A stretch of 64,000 bases of DNA from Trogon surrucura (lineage: Eukaryota > Chordata > Aves > Trogoniformes > Trogonidae): assembly GCA_020746105.1 (NCBI GenBank), contig CM036622.1:41703477-41767476 (forward strand), in the 5' to 3' direction. The translations under genes were made by a program, and so were the position numbers. Positions 39,836-52,531 of the stretch are shown piece by piece (within the stretch, counting starts at the first letter, position 1; every line of letters starts with the position of its first letter). The notes under the pieces are model-generated. The model saw nothing but the letters and a program-made list of their open reading frames with translations. It made no database searches and was not told the DNA's origin.

Positions 39836-40210
39836 AGGAAAGGTCAAAAGCCTTGTTCAAGTCAAGGCTGGTGACCCACTTGTGTTCTCCTCTCCTTCAT
39901 AGATCTAATCATCTCATCATAAAAGGCAATCACATCATTCAAGCACTATTTACCCTTGGTAAGTCCATGCTAGCTATTCCAAATCACCTTCTTCATGGGC
40001 CCAGAAATAAGCTTCTGGAGGCCCAACTCCATGATTTTCCTAAGGACTGAAATAAGTCCAATTGACTGCCTTTCCTGGACTGTCCTTCTCAACCCTTTTC
40101 AAGACGGGTACACAATTTGTTTTTTCCCAGATCACAGGGACCTCTCTCATCCTTATGATCCTTCAAAGATGACAGCATCTCTGCAACGACATCAATTGAC
40201 TCTCTTAGCA
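39836..40210 (-). mobile_element. CR1 reverse-transcriptase remnant
   Basis: The reverse complement has the order of the CR1 RT: a segment like W.KTN..PV.K (from about 40125), a GKIME-like segment (about 40030), a GF-type region, and LDLNKAFD (about 39843-39870), which matches the (Y)LDFSKAFD motif. It is AT-drifted and has frame breaks, so it is an old fragment without either terminus. Confidence 0.7.
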
Positions 40211-40317
40211 CCTTCAAACGTATTTCACTGGCTCAGATGAACATGCATGGGTTGACCTGCACTGGAGCCGTCTTAAAAGTTAGTTTCCTCGTTATCCAAG
40301 TTGGTTATGATTGTGGG

Positions 40318-40395
40318 TTTTGTTTGGTTCAGTTCAGGTTTTTTGTGTTTTGTTGTGGTTTTTTTTTTTGTTGTGTTTTGGGTGGGTTTTTTTCA
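40318..40395 (+). repeat. T/G-rich low-complexity stretch
   Basis: Repeated TTTTG and TTGTGTTTT units with long T-runs and very few A or C. It resembles a poly-T expansion with G interruptions. Confidence 0.7.
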
Positions 40396-42181
40396 GGGGG
40401 TGTTCAAGGAAGTTATATAGTTAACTGAATAACAACATATAGACATGGAAAGCAAATTCACAGACCAACTTTAGTCCAGAGAGTCTAACCATCAGGGATG
40501 CTTGGGCTATCATTAACAGAAAGGTGATTCCTCCCACCAACTCCCCTAGATTCAGACCGCTGAATATTTTGTCACTGGCAATGGACAGTGCCTTTAAAAT
40601 AAAAGCAGCTTGCCAAGGCTGAAGTAACTTTTCAAATTTATTCCCCTTTGGACATGGCAGATTTGCAAGCCATATCTCAACACCTCCAAAGACTGTAAGA
40701 AGGAACTGTATTATTTAGTAAGTGTATTGCAGACGATATTACCATTTAACACACTGCCTAGGTATTTAAATTTAGACCGACAATGCAAATGTGTGACTAC
40801 AAACCTTAATTCAACAAGAATTATCAAAGTCTATTTATTATCTGATTTAAAGATTCAAATCATAAAAACGTAATAGATGTGCAATAACACACACTTAAAA
40901 CAACTTAAAACTGCTTTTCACGTGAAGAACACCGAGATGGTGTGCAACCCCAGACACAAAAATCACTCAACGTGACATTTCCAAAGCTACACACACTGAA
41001 GAGGATAACCGTACTTTAATGTTATTTGCTTTCTGAAAACCATATCCAATTCTTGGCTTAGGTATGTGTTTAAAGACGCCCCTGTAGTACTTAATGTAAT
41101 TTTGGTTACTCATACGTTTTGTAGAATTTTAACAGTGACTGTGCTCCATAAAAAGCTCAGTCTTCTGCTGAAGGCTACAGAGGATTACCCTGCTTTCTGT
41201 CTTCAATGCAAAGGGCTAAGAGTCATAAAAAACCATTATCTCCATTTAACAGAGGTGCAAATGTGAAAGTTCCCGTATACTGGGATGGCACGTACCAGAC
41301 AGCCATCACAGTGAGCATTTTAACCACTGGTTCTCTATTTCTTCAATAATTCTAATAATTCTTCAATAACTCTCTCAACACGTTACAGCTTTTGGGGTAT
41401 AATTTAAGAATTAATCTTTCACGGCAAATTCATTCGAAAAGAAGAGATAGACCTATCAAGCACTCACTAGAAGAATAAAAAGAAATAATCTTTTCTTTAC
41501 CAAAGGGCAGAGAGGACATGCCAGTGACATGAACAGACCCTGCTTTAAGACTGGCTTTAGAAGCAGCCCCTCACTTCCAGCCCTTCATCAACAGCCCCTG
41601 CATGTTGGACCTTCGGTCCATCCAAGCCTTCCACAGCACACGACACCGTGGCAAGCTTTGTACGGTCACACGTGCCCCACCACCGTCCTCTGAAGTATTC
41701 TTCTTAAATACCGTATGTGAAAGCTTTAAAATCTTGCCATATGCCTAACACCTCCTCTGTGCCTCTCGGTTTAGGTTTGTCTCAGCTTGCTGTGGGCAGC
41801 ACTTCCCTTGGTAAGGCCAACGTGGACCTTCCCCTCCGCAGCAGGACACGAGGGGTCAGCAAAGGCTGCCAAGGCATGGGGACAAGCAGGGCAAGGGAGA
41901 GCAGAGCAGGGGGACGGAGGCCACGAGGAAGAGGCACCGGTGAGAGGAATGCAGGAAAAAAGGAGAGAGGGTCCTGGAAGTAGGAAGAGCATCTTCATCC
42001 ACACACAGGCAAGGAAGTACAAAAAAAAAAAAAAAAAGGTGTCTCTCAGAGGCTCCCCATCTCCAATAAACTCCAAAAGAAGCTGAATTTAAGGTAAACA
42101 CAGACATACTAATATAGACTGCTTTACTAAAAAGACCACATAAACAATTTCACCTGCATAGTGAGAAGGCCAGAAATAACA

Positions 42182-42206
42182 AAAATAAATAAATAAATAA
42201 ATAAAT
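42182..42206 (+). repeat. (AAAT)n microsatellite
   Basis: About six tandem AAAT units (AAAATAAATAAATAAATAAA and on). Likely polymorphic. Confidence 0.85.
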
Positions 42207-42599
42207 TGTTCAAATAAAAAATAGACTGTATCGAACTACTATCCCACAAGACAGCACGAAGGACTAATAAATACCTCACAGCAGTGACTTTTTGTTAACC
42301 GACACTGAAACTGCTGCATCTTATACTTCAATCTGCAAGGGGGAAAAGCTCCAATAAAGGCTCCCAAGTCTAAACCACAGATTTGGAAACAAGATACACT
42401 ATTGCCTGAATTCATCAAAACAGAACCTTTAAAAAGTTTTTTTTTTGTTTGTTAGTTTTTAAGTACTTCCAGCACTGACAGCATCAATTATCTCTACACA
42501 GAACTTACTCATATATCTACTTGATATAATTATCCTCACATAGCCAAAAGATTATAATGGGAACACGTCTGCATGCTGAGCGCACTCATTTCTGCAAGC

Positions 42600-42655
42600 C
42601 ACAGAAACACAGGACTGGAACAAGCCTCCTGAATCATCAAACCCAGTCCTCTGCT
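42600..42655 (+). mobile_element. old CR1-like tail fragment
   Basis: GACTGGAACAAGCCTCCTGA followed by ATCATCAAACCCAGTCCTCT resembles the 'gactggaa..cct..gatcatctagtccagtcc' region of old CR1 3' ends. It is short and diverged. Confidence 0.4.
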
Positions 42656-43065
42656 AATGCGCTCATGTAAATAATATGTTTATTATACTGACTGAGTTTC
42701 ACACAAATAGAAAAAGGCTTCCTGAGGTTATTTTTCTGTGACTATTCTGAAAACCTTACCTACGCTGGTCTTTTGCTTATTTCAGTGTTAAGCAAATGTA
42801 TAACTATCTTTCAGTACAAAGAAATACATATTAATTCTAAAAGTTTCTGTTCACAGTATTATCTGGCCACACAAAAAGTACAAGTCTCAATATACATTTT
42901 TTTTCTGCTAATGACCCTGACAGCATTCCCTTATTATCTGTAATTACTATTTAAGTTATAATGATATACTATGGAAGATTTATGCTTTGAAAATATCACC
43001 CATTACTAAACAAATCTGATGCTTCTACTCAATTAAAACTCTTCTGGATATTACAAACTATTGAC

Positions 43066-43182
43066 TTGCGGGTTCGATTCCCATTCAGTTCTCTTGAGAG
43101 GTGGCATCCCTGCCCACAACAGGGAGGTTGGATTAAAATGATCTCTAAGGTCCCTTCCAGCCCAGCCCATTCTATGATTCTA
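43066..43182 (+). mobile_element. tRNA/CR1 SINE, 5'-truncated
   Basis: It begins inside the tRNA head at CTTGCGGGTTCGATTCCCA (a B-box match to GGTTCGANTCC). It continues through the GGGAGGTTGGATTAAAATG linker into GGTCCCTTCCAGCCCAGCCC and the ATTCTATGATTCTA tail. It is the + oriented relative of the copies at 15974 and 56781. The A box is missing, so this is not a tRNA gene. Confidence 0.82.
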
Positions 43183-46100
43183 CGACTTCAAATTTTAAGT
43201 TTAATTAAAAAAGGATTTCTGAGATACAGAAGCATTTAAGTGGCATTTAAAAGGCTAATTTGTAATTCTGTGTTTTGGCTGCTATATTTCAGAGTATCAC
43301 AGCAATTTAAAAATTGTTCTTTGGATAAGAAACACTTGAGATTTTCAGCCTAGAGCAAAAGCTATTTGGCAGGCCACACTGTAAAACCCTGGGGAAAAAA
43401 AAAAACCCACACAACAAGAAAAAAAAAAAGAAGACTGATGCTTATCTCAGAAACACTGATGGCTCGCTAAAAGCTGTGCCAATGCTATCACTAAAATAAT
43501 GGAAGCAACGGTCCTTCGAAAAGGAACATCTGTCAGCTCTAGTTTCTACTGCAGTTACATTTGTATTTTCATAATCTGGAATATCTAGGCAGTAAATTGT
43601 AGAAAAAAAGGCTTAAGATTTTCATACTTATCTTGACTGCTAATTGTTTTTGCTAAAATTAAAGTTTCCTTAAAACATGCCACATCAAACATTTGTATTC
43701 AGCCACCATTTACCCTTAAGGCATCCAAGTGTTTTGGGTTGACAAGCCAGGATCTCTGCTGCACAAGTTCAAGGTTTTGAATTTCTCTCTGCCTGATGCC
43801 TATCTCTTCTCACAAGGAGAAAACATGAGTACATTATTAAGTTATTTCTTTATTGCCTCCAAGAATATTTCTGGTTGTTTGCCCTAACCTTTTTTCCCGT
43901 TCTTACCATTGTAATACTTTTCACAGTGTGTTGTGCATCAATTTACTTTCTTGTTTCAAGAATATAACTGCATTCAGTATGTGTGTATTCTCACTGCCAC
44001 CTTCCCTACCAGAGCCTAAGCAGCCTGTAAAGTCGAAGTGTAAAGATGCAGGGGGAGGAGAGGAAAGGTATGGCATGTATTTCACTAAAAAAAGGCAGTA
44101 AACTTCTTACACTGTCAAAAAAAAAGTACTTCGAGCTATACCTATGACTTAAAGGTAAGTACTGATAAGGTCAATATTACACACCTGTACTTCCAGCATT
44201 AGAGAAGATTATCATCGCATGCACAATATTTTCACTTCCTAATTCCTTAGTTAACTTACTTTTTTTGCTTAAAAAAAGTATTCGGTAATAATAACAACAA
44301 AAAAAAGAATTAAAAAGAAGGTTGAGCAGAATTCATTAGAAGTCTGCTAAATTTATCCTGTTAACCAACAAATACCCAAATGTTTTTATTATGACAGAGA
44401 TTTGTAGAAAAACAGATCCTGGAATACAGTGAAAAATATTAACAATTTGTGTTTGAAAACTAGCAGGAAAATCAGCTCTTAAAGCAAGGCAAGAAGCAGA
44501 GTCTGCCTGATTACTAGCACAGCAATCACTATGGCTGCTGCTGTGCTACAGGCAGAAGCAACCGAGATAAACCCTGAGCCCCTTCGAAACAGGGAACCAC
44601 GATCAGCAGCTGTCTGCTGGTCACCCTTACAACATTTGCATTCGAAATTCAGCCAGCAGGAGACAGGCTTTAAAAAGCCACATATATACAAAAAGGGAAT
44701 AAATACCACGTAGTTAAAGCTGTGAAACTCTTGGCAAAATCTTTACTTAAATCAATACAGGGTATTGGATAGCAAAATTTTAGTGTAGTACAAAAGAGAA
44801 TAGAGAAATTTATGGAGCACTTAAAATCACATTTGGCTCAGGAATGTTGTTAAGTGCAAATGAGTAGAAAATAGAAGTACCAACATTAAGTATCATATAT
44901 CCTTGTCCTGTTCTTACACCTTCCCTTAGGTATCAGTTTCAACCAGGGAGTGGACATTCATTTAATTTTTACAACCCTCTGGTGTTATCAAAGTCTGGTC
45001 AAATATTTTTATCTGGTTAATTTTCTCTCTGTTTCTCATAAATTGATAGTGATGTGACCTAAAATTTTTCCAGGGTAAGGATGTACTAGATATTTTCAAA
45101 AATCAGATCACACCTCTGAGGAAAAAAAATCATACTTATCTGATGCTATCGCGTGCCGAAAAGAAAAGCTCTGAAATAGGATAAGCTTGTTTGATTTGAA
45201 AAAAATATTAAAGCGTCAAAACAATGTTTACTCAGGCTTAGTATTTTAAAACATATCCATTTAAAATTTTCATGTGACAACCTACTTCAAAGTTGGAAAG
45301 AAAGTTCACCCAGTAGTAATGGCCAAAGCCCTAAGCTGCACTGGCAAACAGACGTACTGCAGTCACGTTAGGCATTGAAGCAGTTTCTCCATTCCACTCA
45401 ACTCAGTTTGAGAGTTGGATTACCCTTTTTTTAAACTGCTTTCTATTCTACAATGAATGTTGTAAGATGGAAAAAAAATAGTTTAAAGCTAGCTGCAAAT
45501 CTCAGACATACACGTGTAGTGTGCGTGTCCGAGACCTGTAGGAAAATAACTATATTCTGAATCAACCTTTTCTGTTAGGTAGTGCCCTAATTTCCATTCC
45601 AGCACAGGTTAACACATCCAAAATTACACAGTAGGTCAGAAACTGTATCATTTGCCATCCTCTAACAGAGACTGTGTGCAAATTACAAGTCTGAAAAAAC
45701 ATACGTTAAACACCACGATTACTAATACAGTCAGTGACAGAGGTAATGGTATTTTTACTAGTCTAGAGAACAGGTGAGACTGCTTCTGGCAAAAAGGAAT
45801 AGCCTTTCATTAAACTAACTGCCATAGTTTGCAACAATAGAGAATATTCTCAAGAAGAGAGTCTTTCTTAGATGTGAAATAGAAACAGCAGCTTTCCAAG
45901 TGAACCACAATACCCTCCATTTAGTAGTACACGGAAAGTACTGAAGCCGGCAGTACCAGGCTATGTTTTTCTGTAAAACCAACATCTTTCTCATCCTCCA
46001 AGAATATCTGCTTACCTGAAGAACAGTTTGAGCGCACAATATCTTGCCTATTTTTTTCCCAAAAATAAATCAGTTTCTCCTATTAAAAAAAAATTACATC

Positions 46101-49033
46101 TACCTACCAGGTTTGCTCTGAACAGATCTCTTATTTCTACAAGAAATAGCAAACCAAAATTCAATCTTCCTGCTCCAGAACAGGCTTTTGTAAAAGGACT
46201 AGTGTCAAAAGGCACTTCTTCAGCAACCCACCATAATCCCTGTAAGTGAGATCAGTGGAATCTGCCTGGATTTCTGTCTGTGGTGCAGGGCACCGCGCTA
46301 CTCACAACAGGTAAAATCATCCCAACGTTGTCCTGTTCTCAAGAGCAGGTCAGGCACAAAATACTCCTGCAGAAGCCAACTGTTCCTGGGTAAATTTCTA
46401 CCAAAATATGATCTGGTCATATCTACTACTTTTAATGAGCAGAAAGCAGTAACAAAAATAAACATATTGGGAAGTATTTAAAATGGCAACGATATCTAAT
46501 CTTGGAAGATACTTATTTCCCCAAAACTTCCATCTTTACACTGCCCCAAAGATCTACCGTACAAGTAACTTACAGAAGTGCATTTATTACATGAACCATA
46601 CCTTAATAAAACCTAATACTACAAAAACCAATTATTTTGATTTAAGCCTAAGGGAAGCATAAGGCTGTCAACACCAAGGTCCACCCTTATTCAAAGTAAC
46701 ATCCTACTCAATCATCACACAGAAGAAAAAAAAACAAACACAAAACACCCCAAACCAAAACACAACACAGAAAAAGTGATTTTTCCTTCAGAAGAGTTAA
46801 ACAGCCTTTAACCAAGTTTCAAAGTAGACACAGGGCTTTATTTGCCTGATTAAGTTTGGCTTTTAACAAGTGAAGATGTAATTAGGCATAATGATAGTGC
46901 AACAAGCAAAAATTAGAATAACACATATTAATTCTAGTTTTGGAAGATGCTCACTTATAACGGCATCTGATGCTCTTCCTATTCAGGTTATTTCATCTTG
47001 AAGGTGCTGAAGCTGTGGCGAAAATTTCCACAGCACCTGTACTGGCACAAGATTTTCTTGCTAGGAGTAAGACAGCCACTAGTACCGCGTTGGCTCAGAC
47101 CGTGCCCACCCCTCAGCAGAACCACTTTCTAGTATTTCTGGAATATTTGGGAGGTTTCACTTCGAGAAGCTAAAGAGCTCGTAAGAACTCACACAATCCC
47201 CTCTGTGGTGGTGTGCCAAGAGGCTGTAAAGGAGAATTACAATTTTGTTTCTTCTGAACTGCTCAGTTGCTACCAGAACACACCATACTTCCTATGTTTA
47301 AGGCCTCTTTGAACTTTTATCATCACATTTCTGTAAAATTTGAAAGCAAGCCACATTACGTGAGATTTCACGGCAAACGTTTGTTAAAATTAAGGCAGAA
47401 GATACTGAAGAGAAAGTTGGGCTTAATTTTGACAATCTTGATCTGACTTTTACACAACATTTAAATAGTGGGGGATTAGACAACTCCCAGCAAGGACGCC
47501 TAAGTGTGTACAAATACCACACATAACTTCAATCAAGTGTCCAAAGCTAATTTTAGGCATGGTACTAAGAAAATATGCACAAAGGCCAATTACATACCTT
47601 ACAAACTTCTACGGATCCTCACAGAAAGAAAGAATAATCCAAAATTACTCTGGATACTTATGCATCCCGTAATAATAACGATAAAAATCTGTGCAACTCC
47701 CATTCAAACAGGAAAACCCAATACAAAACCCACATGCTAGCTAAGAAAGCATTTTTGTTACATCTTAAGAAAATTCTGTCAAAAGAACACAATTGTATCT
47801 TTTGTATGACTTCCATTCTTTGATGCATACAAAGCTTCTTTGCTGTTTTTGGTTATTTACTTTAAACTAGTAGCAGATATTAGACATAAGTCTAGGGGAA
47901 AAAAAAAAACACTGCCGAAGCTCCAAAATAGAAGACAATTGTTCTAAGTCAATGTAACTTTAGCTCCCTTAACCTAATCTGTAAAAAACCTGAAGAGTAT
48001 TACAAAGAGTTGTTTTTCACATACATGAGTTTGAGAATCAAAACCCAGTATTTTCTAAATCTTACACTAAATTCAAGAACACAGTCAGATATAAATCAAC
48101 CCCTGTGGAAAACAGTCCCCTGACACCTTGACTTGAACGGATTAAACCAGCCACAACAAAAGAAAAATCCAACTCGACATCAGTGAGGCAAAAACAACAC
48201 CGGCATTGACTACTTGAGTAAAACAAAAATGCTCTGTCACTGAAATCCACTCTTCAGCAGATGACTCCATTCTTCACATATTCAAAACTGGATTTTACAT
48301 TATTTTTTTCTACTGAAAATTCTTCCATGAGATCCTATTTTCTTCTAAATTATCTCGAAAGCGCTCAGTCCCCTTTCCGATAAGCTCCCTGTTATTCCAA
48401 CCCTCTCTGCGTCACAACCCACAGGCGATTCTTCATGTCTCCTCACATTCTGCTTCCACAAACCCTTTAATTCATATCCACATCGGCACTTACAAATTCA
48501 TATAATTTTATTGCTGACCTTTACACCGAGAGGGCTTTCTTCTATCTCACATATATCAAAAAGCTTTCACCTCAGATAACAAACTTTTTTTCCACAAATC
48601 ACCCTTATATGGATTTGCATCCATATACCCTAGAGTATATTTGATACCAATTAAAAATATTTTGAAAGGTGTGCAAATACTAGCTGTCCGTGTACGCAAC
48701 ATCAGAGCATTATATGCAGTGATAACCAGATGCAGTTACATAATGTGGACTTCTCCAGGAGGACAAGGAAAACTCCAAACAAGTATTAAATCACGCTAGA
48801 TTCTTTTTGCATTGATCCTCAAGGACTCCAAACAAAACAGAGTATTTTTTTTCCTCCACTGAAGATTATTTTTATACTCTTACCAAGCTAATTTTACTCT
48901 AGATGAGAAAAGAGTCCCCCATGCCCCCCAGCCTCTGGGTTTACAGGAACGGGAGTCAGCCAGCTGGCACAGTGCTCTCCATCATCTTTAGCAGAGAAAA
49001 ACATGGAATGTACACCGGAATAGTTTAACTCAC

Positions 49034-50981
49034 CAATAAATGGAATAGAAGCCAAGGAATCACCAGGTGGGCTGGAACCTGATGCCTTCCTTTCTTCTAT
49101 TCTTTTTATGTGGACTTCTCTCCGAGCATCGTTAGGTAACCAACAGGTAGTGTCCGAGGCTGCCTCTTGGTCATTTACAGCAAGAATGTAGGACTGATGC
49201 CTCAAAGGCTGTGGGGTTTGGTGGCCAGAAGGCGATTTGTCCCGCATGACCACGGCATCTTTGTCATTTTCCTGAACATCCGTTTGCAGAATTTCAAGCT
49301 CGTGGGCATCTTCCCTTTCAAAATCCTGAATCTTTTGCCTGATGGAACCATCTACTTTGTCAGAGGTAGTTGAAGTCTCACTTGTTGGCAGAACAAGTTT
49401 GGTGGAAGCTGGAGACAGAGAGGAGGGTTGGATGGTTTTGCCAGTTTCTGTTTTGTGATCTGGGGCACCTTCAGCTCGGATTCTTGCCTGTTGGTTTAAC
49501 AGACCACTCTGATGTAAGTGATTTACTGTTCTTTGGTCTTTGCTGGCAATAGCATCCAGGCCCTGGTTAAGGGGAAACGATGGTTTTGCTGCATAGGGAG
49601 CAGAGTTCTTCAAAGAGCTACTTTTAGAACTTCTGGCTGGTGTGAGAGACAATCGCTCTTGTGAAACAGTTATAGGTTTTGAAACTCCACCAGGAGTTTG
49701 CAAGTCTCGAGAAGGCTGTAACATTTTTATATCTGATGGAACTTTCTGAAAATGAGAACCAGGCAGAGAAGCTCTACTACCTGTTCTCCTGTTGTCCGAA
49801 ATATAAGCACTTGGAGCCATAGAAAAATTTTGACCTCGAAGGGACATGTGAAATGCATGCTGTCTAGACCTCTCATAAATACCTCGTCGATCATCTTGTT
49901 CGGTAAACCCCGTCCACTTGTAAGTCTTCCTCCTATCTCCATTGGCATCTGCAATCAGATTCTCAGAATGGAAATTTTCTAGCACTTCACCCTGTTTGCT
50001 GAGATAATCCCAGGACCGAGCCCTGTGATTCCTAGCGTTAACCGAAGGTGAAGTCAGAGTATCCTGTGAAGCACTTCGTGGCCATTCTTTCATCAACACG
50101 GGATCTTCCAGTCTTTCCTGGGATACGCTTCTCTGCCGGATCTGAACAGACTGCGGAACCCTGTCGTGAGAGGTGCTCCTGCGCCGTACCTGTGCAGCAG
50201 TGCGATTTGGCACCACCTGATTATAGTCAGTTGTATTCTGAGAAGCTGCTCTTAAACTATCTAACCTTTCCTGTATGGTTCGGGAGCCATACATGTGCAT
50301 ACGCCTGTTATCAATGTACTCTTTGTAAGTTTTGTAGGTCTTCCAGTCTATGTGCTGGTGGGAGGTTGGAGAACTGTAGTGATTAGTAGAGACTGGGGGC
50401 GAGTCTGTGGCTTGAGCAGGAGGTCTAGTGCTTGGGATCCCTTCTGGACATACCACATAATTTGAAGCTTTATTTAGGGTTCCAGCTGGATCAGCTGGCC
50501 TCGTTATGGGAGTCTGGGGAAGCACAACGGCAGTGGACACTGAAGATGGCGACGCGGTCCGTGCTTTTAGATTGCTTTGATCTTTTAAGCTGTATCTTAC
50601 TTCCTCTGTCCTGTGTGACGGACCAGCATGATTATTTCTACAAGATGTCAAATCTACAGCCTTCTCAGAAGGCACAATAACAGTCCTTACAGTTTCATTG
50701 CAAACGCACACGGCTGTATTTGATTTTGCAATGTCTGTTGGTGATGGAGGCACTTGTATTTCCATTCTGTAGGTCCTCTCTGGCTGTGTCAATGCCCGTA
50801 CTGGTCTACTGACTTGCTGTTTCCCCAGCAAGAACTCAGAAGACAACTTGTCGCCAGCTTGTGCCATAACAGAAGCTGCGGATGTCAGGCGTGGATAACA
50901 TATTGGCGGTGGTTCGGGTATGTTGTGGGCATTACCACTGTAGGCTTCGTTGCCTTTCAGGTAGGCATCTTGGGAATACGC
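49034..50981 (-). CDS. ARHGAP21: ARHGAP21 very large coding exon (disordered region)
   Basis: 1948 nt, 649 codons plus one base, acceptor TCTTCTCTCCACAG, donor G|GTGAGT. It starts [20 protein letters not shown] and [11 protein letters not shown]. It continues with [97 protein letters not shown] and [19 protein letters not shown]. Much of it is Ser/Arg/Gln-rich and disordered with many RxxS sites. The blocks named above are strongly conserved with human. Reading past the donor would give LNYSGV, which is intron. Confidence 0.97.
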
Positions 50982-52501
50982 CTGTGGAGAGAAGATTAAG
51001 TGAGTGTTCAAAAGTGAGGGAGATGGTAAAGTTCACCACCTAGCATTTGCACAATCAAGTTTTGCGAAAGGGGAGACAAGTGCAAAACTCAAACTATCTA
51101 TAATTTTAGATAAAAATGTTAGTTTAAAAGATGAAAATAGCATTCCACCCCCTTAGTTAGTAGAAACAGAAAAAGCCACATCATTCATACATTCCCTCCC
51201 TCAAGAATTTAAAAAAATCTTCAGCTGATGACCAATTCTAGGAGAAATTGCAGCTAGGGCACTGAGGCAGGTTTTCCAAAATCCATGAGCACAAAACCAC
51301 CGTATTTTTCTCCCTCTTAATTTTGCTTTCTATCATGATGCTTCAACACATTCTTCCTGTTTAAGCTTTACACTACTGGAACCCAGAATTTCATGGCAAT
51401 TGACAGGTTAAAATGCTGCATAATAAATGCAGCTATCACTAGAATATTCTCTATTCACTTAGTGTATAAAAGAACTCCGTTCACATAATGTAGTACACAT
51501 GAAAAGTACACACAAATATACATACACACACTCTTCTAATATGTCTTCTACATAAAAGCTACTGGTGCTAAACATAAAATGAATTGAAGCAGTAACATCT
51601 TTGTTGTTAGCCAACACCCTATAAGTCATCTTACATTTTACAGGAGACGGCTAGTACATAGCACAAAATCCTACTGAATACAAAATGTTAAATATTATTA
51701 ATATCTAACTTCAGGGTACAAGCAGTATGAAAATCCATACATATCCACTACTGTCCACACACTATTAAAACACAAACTAAAATCTCAAATCAATTTCCTT
51801 AGTGCACTTATTTGCACCTTTCTGTTTAAGAGCCTGATATCTGAGAAAAAAATCATTGTATTACATTCAGTACATTTCTGTAGCCTCTCAGAAAAGCAGC
51901 ATTTATCATGTAAAATTAACAGAACATTCAAAATAATAAATCAGTGAGAAGCATACAGCACACTTAAACAATATCCTCTAATTGAAAAACTTTAGTATGA
52001 CTTTGTTCAGATTAAACATAATGAAATAGAAGAGCCAACGCAGAGCCTGCCAATGCAACAGAAGATCAAAATAATTTCTTAGGGCTTTTACACAGTTAGG
52101 CGTGGTATCATATCACAGCATTTTCTGTCCAAATCATAACATGCTCAATTCCAGAATAGCAACGTGCCCTGTCTTAACATTAGACAGGTTATAAAAGCCA
52201 GAGTGCAGCCATAAAATGAATACAGAGCAAAGTACAGAGGAGGGCGAGGCATTTGCAGCACCGCTGCAATGTTACACCGAGCATTAGTGAGGAACAAAAT
52301 ATTAAAGCACACTGAGAGAAAAATGACCAAATAACACAGACACAAACCACAAATTAAGAGATTAGCATTATGAAGATCCAGCTCAGCCTGTCCAGCTCAT
52401 TTCCCACAAACTTGCTGTTTCATATTCTTGCTTCTCACAAACCATTAAGAAAAACATGCCTTACAAAACCACCAGAGAAATGGCTACTATACATTTCTTA
52501 C
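50982..52501 (-). other. ARHGAP21 intron
   Basis: This 1.5-kb AT-rich intron lies between the 649-codon exon and the microexon. No repeat was recognised. Confidence 0.75.
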
Positions 52502-52531
52502 CAGTGCTGTGACATCCTTTGTAAACTGCAG
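52502..52531 (-). CDS. ARHGAP21: ARHGAP21 30-nt microexon ([10 protein letters not shown])
   Basis: On the - strand, acceptor TTTTCTGCCAG, 30 nt coding [10 protein letters not shown], donor CTG|GTAAGA. It joins DEDILQL (exon 62013-62067) to [10 protein letters not shown], reproducing the human order [22 protein letters not shown]. It is symmetrical (phase 0 both sides), so skipping it would give DILQL-AYSQD without a frameshift, a plausible regulated cassette. A second AG six bases in (CTGCAG) offers an alternative in-frame acceptor. Confidence 0.9.

Larger units (their letters stand above)
36759..49033 (-). other. ARHGAP21 long intron (12.3 kb)
   Basis: The intron contains a CR1 reverse transcriptase remnant on the - strand (39836-40210), an old CR1-like tail (42600-42655), a truncated tRNA/CR1 SINE (43066-43182), an (AAAT)n microsatellite (42182-42206), a T/TG-rich stretch (40318-40395) and many A-runs. 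A GC-rich island with chance open frames sits at about 41770-41990. I see no coding exon on either strand. Confidence 0.7.

Noticed and set aside
41717-41983. GC-rich stretch with open frames on both strands, considered as a nested gene
   Set aside because: Overlapping frames in several registers with simple Arg/Gly composition and no splice signals.
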